Positions 6,525-15,797 of a stretch of DNA of 51,907 bases are shown here, piece after piece. The stretch is from NCBI GenBank assembly GCA_023663025.1, contig JAMPIC010000016.1, positions 1 through 51,907 of the forward strand, written 5' to 3'. The stretch comes from Prevotella sp. GTDB taxonomy: Bacteria; Bacillota; Clostridia; Oscillospirales; Ruminococcaceae. How positions within the stretch are numbered: the first letter of the stretch is position 1; each line of letters starts with the position of its first letter. A program made the translations under genes and the position numbers. The notes under the pieces were generated by a model. That model was not told the origin of the DNA and did no database searches. It saw nothing but the letters and a program-made list of their open reading frames with translations.

Positions 6525-7784
6525 TTATTCGTATCTGAGAGCCTCGATGGGATCAAGCTTCGCCGCCCGGTTGGCGGGGTAGTAGCCGAAGAAAATGCCT
6601 ATCGCCATGGAGAAGGACACCGCCAGAACCATAGCTCCCGTGGAGGGAGGAGCAACCGTACCGATTATAACTCCCGCCACGTTTCCCAGAACGATACCGA
6701 GGATTATGCCGATAAATCCTCCGATAAGACATATGATAACGGACTCTATGATAAACTGGCTTCTGATTGCCGAATTGGGCGCACCCAAGGCTTTCCGCAC
6801 GCCTATCTCGCGGGTGCGCTCCGTGACGGAAACAAGCATGATGTTCATTACGCCTATGCCGCCCACCACAAGGGATATTCCCGCGATTATGGCGATCACC
6901 ATGGAAACTATCCCCAGAACCTGATTTATCATTTCCATCTGAGATTCCATTGTGGCGTAGATTATGTTCACGCCGTCGTTGCTTCTGTACCAGCGGCTGT
7001 TCATGTAGTCCGTAACGTCAATGCTGAACATCGTTGGGTCGACGCCGTCGTTTACGATCACATAGTAATAATAAAAGCCGGGGTTCGGGTCGTTGTAAAT
7101 TTTCGTCATCGCGGAATACGGGACGTACACCTCGTTGTTCCAGTCCTCGCCCACCATGTTTACCATTGCGCTCATCATCGCCGTCATTTTGTATTCGTAT
7201 ATTCCCACGACGGTGAAATCGTAGCTGCCGTTCAGCATTTTTATGTTCAGCTTCTGACCTACGGCGTTCTTTATATCCCCGTAAAGCTTTTCCGCCTGCT
7301 TGTCGCTGATAACGCAGACGTTCCTTTTTTTGGCGATATCCTTGTCGTTTATGTACCGTCCCGTCACCATTTCGTATGACGATTGGTAAATAAAGCCGGG
7401 ATTTACCGAATAAACGGTCAGATCCAGATCCTCGTGCCTGTGACGGGTCTTTCCGCTGTCTGTGCCGTAGCTTATCGCAGTGCCCTTTATATCGTCGGCG
7501 AAACGTTCCTCAACGTTTTTTATCATTTCCTCCGTGATAAAATCGTCGGTGGTTATGTAATCCCTCGCCGCGTCGGGTTTCATGGCGATCTGAAATCCCA
7601 CTAAGTTTGAACCGCCCTGAGAATTGATGGTGTCGGTAATGCTTTTTTCCATGATGTTTCCCATAGTGGTTATCATTATAATGGAGCTGATGCCGATGAT
7701 AATTCCCAGCATTGTCAACACCGCCCGCATTTTGTTGGACTTCAGCGAAGCCAGCGCAAGCTTGATATTTTCAAACAGGTTCAT
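6525..7784 (-). CDS. MacB/FtsX-type ABC permease
   Basis: The 419-aa protein has one N-terminal membrane helix (about 20-44, with LTMLGIIIGISSI), a large extracytoplasmic MacB-PCD domain (about 50-265) and three C-terminal helices. The cytoplasmic loop carries ERTREIGVRKALGA, the diagnostic motif of MacB/YknZ permeases. With the adaptor and ATPase upstream it forms a tripartite mechanotransmission-type pump for peptides, lipopeptides or antimicrobials; the substrate is unknown. Its start overlaps the ATPase stop by 4 bases (ATGA). Confidence 0.93.
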   Translation of the reverse strand: MNLFENIKLALASLKSNKMRAVLTMLGIIIGISSIIMITTMGNIMEKSITDTINSQGGSNLVGFQIAMKPDAARDYITTDDFITEEMIKNVEERFADDIKGTAISYGTDSGKTRHRHEDLDLTVYSVNPGFIYQSSYEMVTGRYINDKDIAKKRNVCVISDKQAEKLYGDIKNAVGQKLNIKMLNGSYDFTVVGIYEYKMTAMMSAMVNMVGEDWNNEVYVPYSAMTKIYNDPNPGFYYYYVIVNDGVDPTMFSIDVTDYMNSRWYRSNDGVNIIYATMESQMEMINQVLGIVSMVIAIIAGISLVVGGIGVMNIMLVSVTERTREIGVRKALGAPNSAIRSQFIIESVIICLIGGFIGIILGIVLGNVAGVIIGTVAPPSTGAMVLAVSFSMAIGIFFGYYPANRAAKLDPIEALRYE

Positions 7785-8491
7785 TCCCCGCCGCCCCCTT
7801 TCAGCATTCTGTCGCTCACTATCGAACCGTCGGAAAGAGTTATCACCCGGTCGGTCTCCTCGGCAAGCTCGGGGTTGTGGGTGATGAGGACTATGGTCTT
7901 GCCCTGCTCCTTGTGGAGCTTATGGAAGATGTCCATAACAAGCCGTCCCGTTTTGGAATCCAATGCGCCCGTAGGCTCGTCGGCAAGTATTATCGCGGGA
8001 TCGTTCGCCATAGCCCGCGCGATGGCTACCCTCTGCTTCTGACCGCCCGACAGCTCATTGGGCATATGTCCCGACCTTTCGGTCATTTCCACCAGCTCGA
8101 GAAGCTCCTTTGCCCGCCTTGTGCGCTCCCGGGAGGATATCCCCGCGTACAGCATGGGAAGCTCCACGTTCTTTAACGCCGAAGTCCTTGCGATAAGGTT
8201 AAAGGTCTGGAAAACGAAGCCGATCTTTTTATTGCGTATGCTCGAAAGCTCGTTGTCGTCAATGGAGGCAACGTCTATGCCGTCGAGACTGTAGTACCCC
8301 GCAGTCTGCCTGTCGAGAGCGCCCACAATGTTCATCAGCGTGGACTTTCCCGAACCGGACGCGCCCACTATGGAAACGAACTGTCCCTCGGGAACGGATA
8401 TGTCCAGTCCGTGGAGTATCTCCAGCTCGTTGGGAGTGCCCACATAAAAGCTTTTGACTATGCCGCGCATTTCTATGATAGTCTTGCTCAT
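7781..8491 (-). CDS. MacB-type ABC transporter ATPase
   Basis: The 236-aa ATPase carries Walker A (GASGSGKST), Q-loop (FQTFNL), signature LSGGQKQRVA, Walker B (IILADEPTGALD) and H-loop (LITHNPELA). It belongs to the LolD/MacB/YknY group that energises FtsX-type permeases. It overlaps both neighbours by 4 bases, so translation of the three genes is coupled. ATG 8491 lies within the end of the adaptor gene. Confidence 0.95.
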   Translation of the reverse strand: MSKTIIEMRGIVKSFYVGTPNELEILHGLDISVPEGQFVSIVGASGSGKSTLMNIVGALDRQTAGYYSLDGIDVASIDDNELSSIRNKKIGFVFQTFNLIARTSALKNVELPMLYAGISSRERTRRAKELLELVEMTERSGHMPNELSGGQKQRVAIARAMANDPAIILADEPTGALDSKTGRLVMDIFHKLHKEQGKTIVLITHNPELAEETDRVITLSDGSIVSDRMLKGGGGE

Positions 8492-10353
8492 TCTTCCGTC
8501 ACCTGCTCTGCCGCGTTTTCGCCGTTTTCGTTCACCGTAACGATAGTTCCGTCCGAAAGCAGCTCGGTGGAGGTAAGCACAAGCATACCCTCTTTCAGCT
8601 CGTCGGAGATGATCTGTATCTCGTAGTCCGTTTCAAGACCCGTTTCAACCGTGACAAGCTTTGCGCGGTAAATTCCGTCCTCGCCCTTTTCGGCTATGTA
8701 GACCGCGTCGTTTCCGTCCTCATCGGACGCGAGAGCGTCGTATGTGACGGTCATGACGTTTTCCCTGCGTTCGCTGATGATGTCCACCTTTGCGGTCATA
8801 CCTACGCGGAGCTTGCCGTCCTCGCCCTCAACCTCGGTCTCGATTTTGTAGTTCACGCCCGTGTTGGCGGAGGAAGCGTCCGAGGTGGGCGAAACGGTTA
8901 CGACTTTGCCGCCGTACTCCGCGCCGTCGAGAGCGTCGCACCTGATACCGGCGGTCATGCCCTCGCTCACATAGGAAATGTCATATTCTCCCACATAGGA
9001 GCTTATCCGCAGGTCGTCCAGATCCTCGATAACGAACAGGGGACCCTCCGCAACAAGTCCCTCCTCCGCGCGGACTGCGGTTATCACTCCGTCGCAGGGA
9101 GCTGTTATCACGGCGTACTCCAGCTTATCCTTAAGATTTTGCAGAATTATCACCTGCGGGTCGTTGAGACCCGAAATGGTGCGCTGCTGTTCCGCCTGCT
9201 TTTTTAGGGAGGACAGCTCGGATTCCACCTGCTTGACCGCGTTTTCGTAATCGCTTTTTGCTGTTTCGAGAGCGTCCTCGGCGTTCTTTACGGCGATGCC
9301 GTAGCTTTCCTCGGTATTGCTGTTCTGATCCTTTAAATTGTCCAGATCCTGCAAAGCCTTGTCGTATGCCATTTTCGCGTTTTCAACGGAAATTTCCGCA
9401 TTGTCCCTTGCGGCTTCAAGTCCCTCGATAAGAGAGTCAAGCTGATTTTCGGCGTTCTCTATCTGTTTTTTGAGAGTATCCTCGTCGTATTTGCTTTTGA
9501 CTGTTTCATACTCCTGCTTTGCGGCTGCGTAGGCTTCCTGGAGTTCCTCCAGACCGCTCTGATCCCCCATGCCGTCCGAAGCGTTTTCTCTGGCGGTGTT
9601 GTAGGCTGCCTTTGCGGAATTGTACTTTGCGTAAGCCGATTCAAGCTCGGCGTTGTACATATTCCTCTGTACTATCCGCAGGTACTCCTTGTATTCGTCT
9701 ATGGACTCGTACACAGACCTTACATTGGCGGGATAATTTTCGGGTTCAAGCTCCCTTACGGCTTTGTCGTAGGCTTTGACGGCGTTGTCGTAATTGACTT
9801 TCGCGCTTTCGATGTTTGCTTCCGCAGACTGCACGCTTGTGGGCAGCGAGGAGCTTATGCCCAGCTTTTCCTGACGTTTGGCGTCCTCGAGAGCTTTTTC
9901 AGCCTGGTCAATGGCTTTTTGAGCGTTTATCAGCGTGGCGTTCTCGCCGTTTTGATATTTTTCCAGAGCTTCGGTATAGCGTTCCTCGGCGTCGGAAAGG
10001 TTGTAGTCGGAGCTTATTCCGCTGCTGTCCACGGAAGCCTGCTGCTGGAGTATCTGCTGCTGAAGCTCCTCGGTATCTATTGTGCAGAGGACGTCTCCCT
10101 TTTTCACATGGTCGCCTACGGAAACGTTTACCTTTTCAACGGGATACATCAGCTTTGAGTAGACCTTCTGGCTGTTTGCGCTTTCCACGGTTCCGCTGAC
10201 GGAAATGGTATTTTCAAGCGTTTTCAGCTGTATCGCGGCAGTCTCGGCATAGGATACCGACGAAGCGGAGCTGCTCAGTACGGCGACGGCAGCTCCTATC
10301 GCCGCGATCCCCGCAATTACGGAAACGGGAATAATTATCTTTCTGGCTTTCAT
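8488..10353 (-). CDS. HlyD/MacA-type efflux adaptor, long coiled coil
   Basis: This 621-aa membrane fusion protein starts with an N-terminal membrane anchor (about 6-28). A split biotinyl-lipoyl domain (SGTVESAN, VSVGDHVKKGDVLCTIDTEE; then VITAPCDGVITAVRAEEGL) flanks an unusually long helical hairpin (about 105-410). Beta-barrel domains follow. In Gram-positives such adaptors work with MacB-like permeases at the outer face of the membrane. It is the first gene of the three-gene operon; start ATG 10353 follows AAAGGAT. Two tandem promoters and a palindrome upstream suggest regulation. Confidence 0.92.
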   Translation of the reverse strand: MKARKIIIPVSVIAGIAAIGAAVAVLSSSASSVSYAETAAIQLKTLENTISVSGTVESANSQKVYSKLMYPVEKVNVSVGDHVKKGDVLCTIDTEELQQQILQQQASVDSSGISSDYNLSDAEERYTEALEKYQNGENATLINAQKAIDQAEKALEDAKRQEKLGISSSLPTSVQSAEANIESAKVNYDNAVKAYDKAVRELEPENYPANVRSVYESIDEYKEYLRIVQRNMYNAELESAYAKYNSAKAAYNTARENASDGMGDQSGLEELQEAYAAAKQEYETVKSKYDEDTLKKQIENAENQLDSLIEGLEAARDNAEISVENAKMAYDKALQDLDNLKDQNSNTEESYGIAVKNAEDALETAKSDYENAVKQVESELSSLKKQAEQQRTISGLNDPQVIILQNLKDKLEYAVITAPCDGVITAVRAEEGLVAEGPLFVIEDLDDLRISSYVGEYDISYVSEGMTAGIRCDALDGAEYGGKVVTVSPTSDASSANTGVNYKIETEVEGEDGKLRVGMTAKVDIISERRENVMTVTYDALASDEDGNDAVYIAEKGEDGIYRAKLVTVETGLETDYEIQIISDELKEGMLVLTSTELLSDGTIVTVNENGENAAEQVTEE

Positions 10354-10397
10354 AGCGTTTATCCTTTCTTTATTTGCAATTTAATATTATACAAAAT

Positions 10398-10426
10398 ATA
10401 ATATCATATAAATTAAGACTTGTCAA
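10398..10426 (-). promoter_or_regulatory. Proximal promoter of the efflux operon
   Basis: On the minus strand TTGACA (10426-10421) and TATTAT (10403-10398) are 17 bases apart, 45 bases before the adaptor start. It is the downstream member of a tandem pair. Confidence 0.75.
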
Positions 10427-10441
10427 GAGCTTTTTGAGAAA

Positions 10442-10467
10442 AATTGTATCAATTAGCTAATACAATT
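10442..10467. promoter_or_regulatory. Palindromic operator of the efflux operon
   Basis: Perfect 8-bp arms, AATTGTAT (10442-10449) and ATACAATT (10460-10467), enclose 10 bases that themselves hold the palindrome ATTAGCTAAT. It overlaps the -10 of the distal promoter and lies 16 bases upstream of the proximal -35. The size and symmetry fit a TetR- or MarR-type dimer. No regulator gene is adjacent. Confidence 0.6.
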
Positions 10468-10493
10468 ATACAAACACCGTAAATAAATGTCAA
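10465..10493 (-). promoter_or_regulatory. Distal promoter of the efflux operon
   Basis: On the minus strand TTGACA (10493-10488) and TATAAT (10470-10465) are 17 bases apart, a full consensus. The -10 overlaps the right arm of the palindrome at 10442-10467. The remaining bases up to 10670 hold no supported gene. Confidence 0.75.
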
Positions 10494-10672
10494 TTGTCAG
10501 ATTTATAAAAATCTCATATCCGGCAAAAAGGAAAAATGTATATATTGCCGGTTTTGCCGAGCCGGCGGAATTGACCGCAATAATAAGTATAACCGTCCTT
10601 TTCAACTTTTTATCAACATACCGGGAAAAAGTCCAAACCGGTTTTTTCTGCGCTTTCAACTTTCAATAAGCA

Positions 10673-10696
10673 GAGGCAGGAATTAAATCCTGCCTC
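10673..10696 (-). terminator. Hairpin after galT
   Basis: A perfect 9-bp stem (10673-10681/10688-10696, GAGGCAGGA) with a 6-nt loop lies 16 bases past the galT stop. The T-tract is poor on both strands, so it is a weak terminator at best. Confidence 0.5.
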
Positions 10697-10711
10697 CCCT
10701 ATTTATTTTTC

Positions 10712-12223
10712 TCATATTGTGGAAACGAACCGTCCGAAAGCAGCCGCGCCCTTGGCGTTTCTCTTGTAAACGCCCGCGTGCTCCAGAACCTTGGCGAAAA
10801 CGATCCCGATTTCCTCGCGGATAACGTCGTTCACGTTCTCTCCGGTAACTGCACGTTTGGAAGAAAATTCCTCCGCCCAGTCGGCGTGCTTTTCAAGCTC
10901 CGGGGCGTTCCGCACCGCGCCCGCGCCCTTGTTCACCAGCAGGTCGGCAAGCTTCTCCATTTCCGTTTTGAGACGGGCGGGCAGAACGGCAAGTCCCATA
11001 ACCTCGATAAGACCGATATTCTCCTTTTTAATATGGTGCAGTTCCTCATGGGGGTGGAAAACTCCCAGCGGGTGCTCCTCGGTGGTGATGTTGTTCCTGA
11101 GCACCAAATCAAGCTCGTAAGCATTTCCGTTCTTGCGGGCGATGGGAGTTATGGTGTTGTGGGGAACGCCGTCGGTCTCCGCGAAGATAAACGCGCTCTC
11201 GTCGGTGTAGCCGCGCCATTTGGTCAGTATTTTGTCTCCCAGCTCGATAAGCCGCTCATAGTCGGGGGAGCTTAGCCTCAGCACGGACATAGGCCATTTG
11301 ACACGTCCCACGTCAACGTCCTTGAAGCCGGGAATAACGTATGTTTCCTCGACGGGAGCGGCAGCCATGGCGAAATCGTGATGTCCCCCTTGAAAATGCT
11401 CATGGGTGAGGATCGAGCCGCCCACTATGGGCAGATCGGCGTTCGACCCGATAAAGTAGTGGGGGAACTGCTCCACGAAATCAAACAGCTTGCCGAAAGC
11501 GGCGCGGTCTATTTTCATCGGCGTATGGACGCTGTTAAGCAGAATGCAGTGCTCGTTGTAGTACACGTAAGGGGAGTACTGCAAGCACCAGCGTTCGCCG
11601 TTGATCTTCACGGGGATTATCCTGTGGTTCTGGCGGGCGGGGTGGTTGATACGTCCCGCGTAGCCCACGTTTTCCTCGCAGAGCAGACATTTGGGATATC
11701 CGCTCGGCTTGGCTTTCAGGGCGGCAGCGATAGCCTTGGGGTCTTTTTCGGGCTTGGAAAGATTTACCGTGATCTCCAGATCGCCGTACTCGGTGGAGGA
11801 AGTCCACTTCATATCCTTGGCTATTCTGTCGCGGCGGATATAGTTGGAGTCCCCGCTTAGCTTGTAGTAGTAGTCCGTAGCGGCTTCGGGGGATTTTTCG
11901 CGGTAAAGTCTGCGGAACTTCTCGATGACCTCCGACGGGCGGGGGGTAAGGCAGCCCATGATCTTTGTATCGAACAGGTCGCGGGCGACGGGACCGTCCT
12001 CCGTGAGACCTTTTTCCACGGCGTAGTCGAGTATCTCCCGCAGGACGGGTTCAAGCTCCACGCCGTTGAAATTTTCCTGCGGGGTGTCGTAGTCGTCGAT
12101 GCGCAGCGCCTCGCAAACGGCATTGGCGGCGTATATTCTGTCCTCCGCAGATATGAGATTTTTTTCCAGACCGTAGCAGACAAGCTTTCTTACGGCAATA
12201 TGTATATTTTTATCGGAACACAT
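10712..12223 (-). CDS. galT: UDP-glucose:galactose-1-P uridylyltransferase, class II
   Basis: The 503-aa protein is the Gram-positive type II GalT (about 490-510 aa), which swaps UMP between UDP-glucose and galactose-1-phosphate in the Leloir pathway. The active-site HxHxQ appears as THEHFQGG. CLLCEENVGYAGR and PVKINGERWCLQYSPYVYYNEHC are also family blocks. ATG 12223 follows AAGGAG by 8 bases. It is monocistronic here; galK and galE are not in the window. Confidence 0.95.
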   Translation of the reverse strand: MCSDKNIHIAVRKLVCYGLEKNLISAEDRIYAANAVCEALRIDDYDTPQENFNGVELEPVLREILDYAVEKGLTEDGPVARDLFDTKIMGCLTPRPSEVIEKFRRLYREKSPEAATDYYYKLSGDSNYIRRDRIAKDMKWTSSTEYGDLEITVNLSKPEKDPKAIAAALKAKPSGYPKCLLCEENVGYAGRINHPARQNHRIIPVKINGERWCLQYSPYVYYNEHCILLNSVHTPMKIDRAAFGKLFDFVEQFPHYFIGSNADLPIVGGSILTHEHFQGGHHDFAMAAAPVEETYVIPGFKDVDVGRVKWPMSVLRLSSPDYERLIELGDKILTKWRGYTDESAFIFAETDGVPHNTITPIARKNGNAYELDLVLRNNITTEEHPLGVFHPHEELHHIKKENIGLIEVMGLAVLPARLKTEMEKLADLLVNKGAGAVRNAPELEKHADWAEEFSSKRAVTGENVNDVIREEIGIVFAKVLEHAGVYKRNAKGAAAFGRFVSTI

Positions 12224-12261
12224 TTCTGACAGCTCCTTACGGTAAATTTATTGATAACAAT

Positions 12262-12290
12262 ATTATAGCACGTTTCATCCGTTTTTGCAA
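12262..12290 (-). promoter_or_regulatory. Sigma-A promoter of galT
   Basis: On the minus strand TTGCAA (12290-12285) and TATAAT (12267-12262) are 17 bases apart, 39 bases before the galT start. The rest of 12224-12527 holds no supported gene. Confidence 0.75.
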
Positions 12291-12527
12291 GAGCCAATTG
12301 GGGAATGGGGTAAATTGTTCTGTATTCCGTATACGCGGCGGGTCTGCAAAATAATAACCAAGTCTGCATGGGGGACTGGTTTCACGTCCCTGCAAAATGC
12401 GTTATTTCATTGGATTGCTGCAGAAGCCGGGGAGAAAGTAAAAACAACCGTATTTGTTAACTTTCTACACGAACACATATTAACAAATTGTGAAAGTATA
12501 GATTTTTACATTTTTTTCTGATATAAT

Positions 12528-13026
12528 AAAACGCAAGCGTCACGGCCGATGTCCTTGAAAGGCAATTGTAAATCCAATAGAAAAAGGTCACCCGGATATC
12601 GTACCCGTCTACGCTTTAGCCGCGTCTGAAGAAGAATTAAGGAATTTCGGCATAGGTTTAGAGGTTAAATGCACTGTGGGAAGTGTACCTACAGGCTGCA
12701 ATATTGCAAAAGCTGCTCCGCGGATAGCTTTTCTTAATGACCTCACATGGCAGGCGCATCATCAAGAGGTCGAAGAACTATTAGGGATAACATACGATTA
12801 TTTCGGCGTTACGGGCGGCTATAAACCTGCTGTTACAGCCGCTTTCTATTCTAATAAATTAACACCGAGCGATTGGGGAAATATCAGCGGAACTTCCGGA
12901 AGAAATACGAAGGTATGCCGTATGACCGCATCGGGAAAACAAAAAATGTCAGAAGGCTGGCTTGCGGTTATAAACATTTCGGATTATATCGAAAAATATA
13001 CACATATATTAAATTTTGAAATCTGA
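12528..13026 (+). pseudogene. Decayed restriction-endonuclease-like gene
   Basis: The frame ending at 13026 reads HPDIVPVY and then GLEVKCTVG, a PD...ExK nuclease pattern, followed by LTWQAHHQEVEELLG and GWLAVINISDYIEKY. It is a clear paralogue of the next gene. The frame is closed at 12556 by TGA with no usable start before GTG 12676, which would lose the catalytic motif. Upstream, sense fragments continue in other frames (TQASRP, then LKGNCK), implying at least two frameshifts. No methyltransferase is nearby. The exact restriction family was not recognised. Confidence 0.7.
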
Positions 13027-13038
13027 GGAGGATTTATC

Positions 13039-13842
13039 ATGGAATACAATTATATTATGAACGGTTCTCATTCGGTAAAAATCAAGAGGAAACTCATAAT
13101 AAGCAACGAGGATTTGCTCAAAGCAATCAATTTCTGCAACGAAGCTATCCGTGCATTGGATTAACAAACCAAACAGTTTGATATCAATATCTTTGAACTT
13201 CTCGGAATGAGAAACCTAAGCGGTGCGGTCGGAGAATATTTTGCCAAAAGTGTACAAAAATTCTCGCAAAACGGTCTTCAATCAAATTTGCACCAAGATG
13301 GATATCCTGATTTGCTGCTTACAAACACATCCAAACGTCTTGAGCATTTTAAAAAACTTTACACCGAAGTAAACGGAAAAAAATATCCTAAAGATAAAGC
13401 GTCGTTCAGCCCGTTTTTATATGGCGGCATCGAGGTAAAAGCAACTTGCGGGAACATTTCTTCCTCAGCTAAAACGCCAAAGCCTCTTATCGGCGAGCAG
13501 CGTATAGCGAGAGTAACCTCTTTTGATTGGAAAGCCCACCATCGTGAAACAAATAATTTACTTGCTATATTCTGGGACTTCATCGATGAAGTGCCGACCG
13601 TTGCGGCTTGTTTTTACAAAAACGATTTAACCGTGGATGATTGGGGAAAAATCGCACTGCCTAAAGAGAACGGCGGACGTACCACAAGTGTATCTATTAT
13701 GAGGTCCAATGGAGTATCTAAAATGTGTGCCGGATGGTTAGCGGTAATCAAGCGCCGGGAATACATTGACGCTTTTTCAAATAAAAAATGGATAGGCAAA
13801 AAGTTAAATAAAATAAAAAGACCGAAGAGCGAGTGCCAATAA
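13039..13842 (+). pseudogene. Restriction-endonuclease-like gene with in-frame stop
   Basis: A well-formed start (AGGAGG, then ATG 13039) opens a 41-codon frame that ends at TAA 13162-13164. The same frame continues open from 13165 to 13842 without interruption, so one 268-codon gene is split by a single nonsense codon. The downstream part has the PD (YPDLLL) and ExK (GGIEVKATCG) motifs, FDWKAHHRETNNLLAIFWDF and CAGWLAVIKRREYIDAF, all shared with the upstream paralogue. A product starting at ATG 13207 (211 aa) would keep the catalytic motif but lacks a ribosome binding site. It has no cognate methyltransferase here. Confidence 0.75.
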
Positions 13843-13861
13843 TAACCGCAAAAAAAGCAAA

Positions 13862-14103
13862 TGGGGGAAAATTGCTGTAAAAACGAGAACACACGGATCG
13901 GACGAAAGAGAAACGGAGCGTATAAAGCTTCTGATGGCAGACAGTAAAATCATGGGAGACATTCGGGCAAAAACGAAAAAATTATTCGCGGGAACGATTG
14001 AGCGAACGCTCGAAGCGGAAACGAACGAACACACCGGTTACGAGAAAAATTCCGTTCTCGGAAACAATTCCGGAAAAAAGACAATTTCCGGTGATTACGG
14101 TAT
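13862..14103 (+). mobile_element. IS256-family transposase remnant
   Basis: The translated segment ERETERIKLLMADSK ... TIERTLEAETNEHTGYEKNS ... GDYG matches the N-terminal part of IS256/MULE transposases (LEAEMDEHLGYEK block). Only about 80 of roughly 400 residues remain, without the DDE catalytic core or visible terminal repeats. By chance its frame stays open into the next gene, so the long 290-aa frame is a false fusion. It is a dead fragment next to two dead restriction genes. Confidence 0.75.
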
Positions 14104-14188
14104 GTCCTGTCATTACACGCGTATCCGGGCAGGCGCAGCGCTTTCTAACCTCTATCATCTGATTTTAATTTCTAAAAGGAGGATATAT

Positions 14189-14806
14189 ATGCTTACAAAA
14201 ATATTGCTTCTGACAGCGTTTGCGGGACATCTTCTCTGCGCTTGGTGCGACAGGCTGCTTATCTGCACCCCGAGCGGAAGGTTCGGTTTCGCGCAGATGA
14301 ACGACAACGAAAAAATGTCGGCGACCTTTGAAAAAATGCCGTTAAAAAATCCGCTGACTTCGATACTTCTCGGCGTTCTCGCAATGACAATGGAGCTTTG
14401 CGGCTACATCGGTCTGTACGAGTGGATGAAACGGTTTTCCGCGGTGTACGCCGTGATAATTATCGCCTCTGCGGTGCTGCTTTTTATGCCCGGGGTGGTA
14501 CACCACGTTTTCTGCGGCGTTATGGAGTGGTTTTATATCCGCCTCGGCAGGACGGAGAGCGCGCGGCAAGCCGTTGTGGAATTTTTCAAAAAAACCTCGG
14601 TGACGATGTACCTCTGTTTTCTCGGACAGGGAATTTTCGCTGTGGCATTTTTTATCGCGGTCGTCACGGGGCAGACCTCGCTGCCGCCTTGGTGCTGCGT
14701 GTTTAATATTGTGGTTTTTCTTATCGCGCTTACGCCGTTTAAAATTCCCGGCTCGGGAAATCTTGCGGGGGCGGCTATGTTTTTGGGGTTGTTTTTCTTT
14801 ATTTAA
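14189..14806 (+). CDS. DUF6796-like membrane protein
   Basis: The 205-aa protein has about six hydrophobic helices (starting MLTKILLLTAFAGHLLCAW) and short loops with GRFGFAQMNDNEKMSATFEKMP. It resembles the DUF6796 family of unknown function; the assignment is tentative. ATG 14189 is chosen because AAAGGAGG precedes it directly; the longer frame upstream is the transposase remnant. An EamA-type transporter follows 100 bases later on the same strand. Confidence 0.75.
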   Translation: MLTKILLLTAFAGHLLCAWCDRLLICTPSGRFGFAQMNDNEKMSATFEKMPLKNPLTSILLGVLAMTMELCGYIGLYEWMKRFSAVYAVIIIASAVLLFMPGVVHHVFCGVMEWFYIRLGRTESARQAVVEFFKKTSVTMYLCFLGQGIFAVAFFIAVVTGQTSLPPWCCVFNIVVFLIALTPFKIPGSGNLAGAAMFLGLFFFI

Positions 14807-14856
14807 TATGGGGTATGAATTGCAATGTTTCAAAATAAATTTGCGGCAGCAATTTC

Positions 14857-14884
14857 TACCCTCTACCCTCTACCCTCTAACTTC
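14857..14884 (+). repeat. Heptad array 1 (TACCCTC type)
   Basis: Four 7-bp units in a row: TACCCTC three times and TAACTTC once, ending a few bases before the EamA ribosome binding site. It belongs to the dispersed heptad arrays of this window. Confidence 0.85.
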
Positions 14885-14906
14885 TAAACGGAAAGGATTG
14901 ATAAAA

Positions 14907-15797
14907 ATGTCCGAAAAAAACGAAAGGTCAAGGCTTGACAAAAAGGCGTTTGCGAAATATTTATGCGCACTTATTCTTTTCGGGCTGAACGGCATTGTGG
15001 CAAGCAACATCACAATGTCAAGCTATGAAATTGTTTTTATGCGGACGCTTATAGGCAGTATCCTGCTGATTGCGATTTTTCTGCTGACGGGCGGAAAATT
15101 CCGCATAAGGCAAAACCCCCGTGACGCAGTGTTTATCCTGCTTTCGGGGGCGGCAATGGGCGCAAGCTGGATGTTCCTGTACGAAGCGTACCAACAGATA
15201 GGCGTGAGCTTTTCGTCGCTTTTGTACTACTGCGGTCCCGTAATCGTTATGATACTTTCGCCGCTGATTTTTAAGGAGAAGCTGACCGTCCCCAAAATCG
15301 CGGGATTTCTCGCCGTGCTGCTTGGCATATTTCTCGTAAACGGCAGGGCGGCTATGTCCGGGGAAAATTCCTGGGGACTTTTCTGCGGGGCAATGTCGGC
15401 GGTGATGTACTTTTTTATGGTGACCCTTAACAAGCAGTCCAAAAACATAACGGGTATGGAAAACTCGGTGATACAGCTTACCGTCAGCTTTCTTGCCGTG
15501 GCGGTCTTTGTGGGAATAAAACAGCGTTTTGCCGTGACCGTCCCCGCAGAGGACTGGGGCTGGGTTTTCCTGCTTGGCATACTTAATACGGGTATCGGCT
15601 GTTACCTTTACTTTTCGCCTCTTTCAAAGCTTCCCGTGCAGACCGTGGCGGTGTGCGGCTATCTTGAACCGCTTTCGGCGGTGGTGTTTGCCGCCGTCCT
15701 TTTGGGCGAGACAATGACGTTTTTGCAAATCATCGGCGCGGCTCTTATAATAGGCGGGGCGATGGTCGGCGAGCTTGTACAAACGAAAGACAATTAA
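14907..15797 (+). CDS. EamA/DMT-family transporter
   Basis: The 296-aa protein has ten predicted membrane helices in two EamA repeats (about 15-145 and 160-290), the drug/metabolite transporter fold. Typical elements are SYEIVFMRTLIGS, SSLLYYCGPVIVMILSPLIFKE and, in the second repeat, YLEPLSAVVFAAVLLGE. The substrate is unknown; amino-acid or metabolite export is common. ATG 14907 follows AAAGGAT; the frame is open upstream without a site. The stop lies inside an AT-rich terminal repeat of a palindromic element. Confidence 0.9.
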   Translation: MSEKNERSRLDKKAFAKYLCALILFGLNGIVASNITMSSYEIVFMRTLIGSILLIAIFLLTGGKFRIRQNPRDAVFILLSGAAMGASWMFLYEAYQQIGVSFSSLLYYCGPVIVMILSPLIFKEKLTVPKIAGFLAVLLGIFLVNGRAAMSGENSWGLFCGAMSAVMYFFMVTLNKQSKNITGMENSVIQLTVSFLAVAVFVGIKQRFAVTVPAEDWGWVFLLGILNTGIGCYLYFSPLSKLPVQTVAVCGYLEPLSAVVFAAVLLGETMTFLQIIGAALIIGGAMVGELVQTKDN

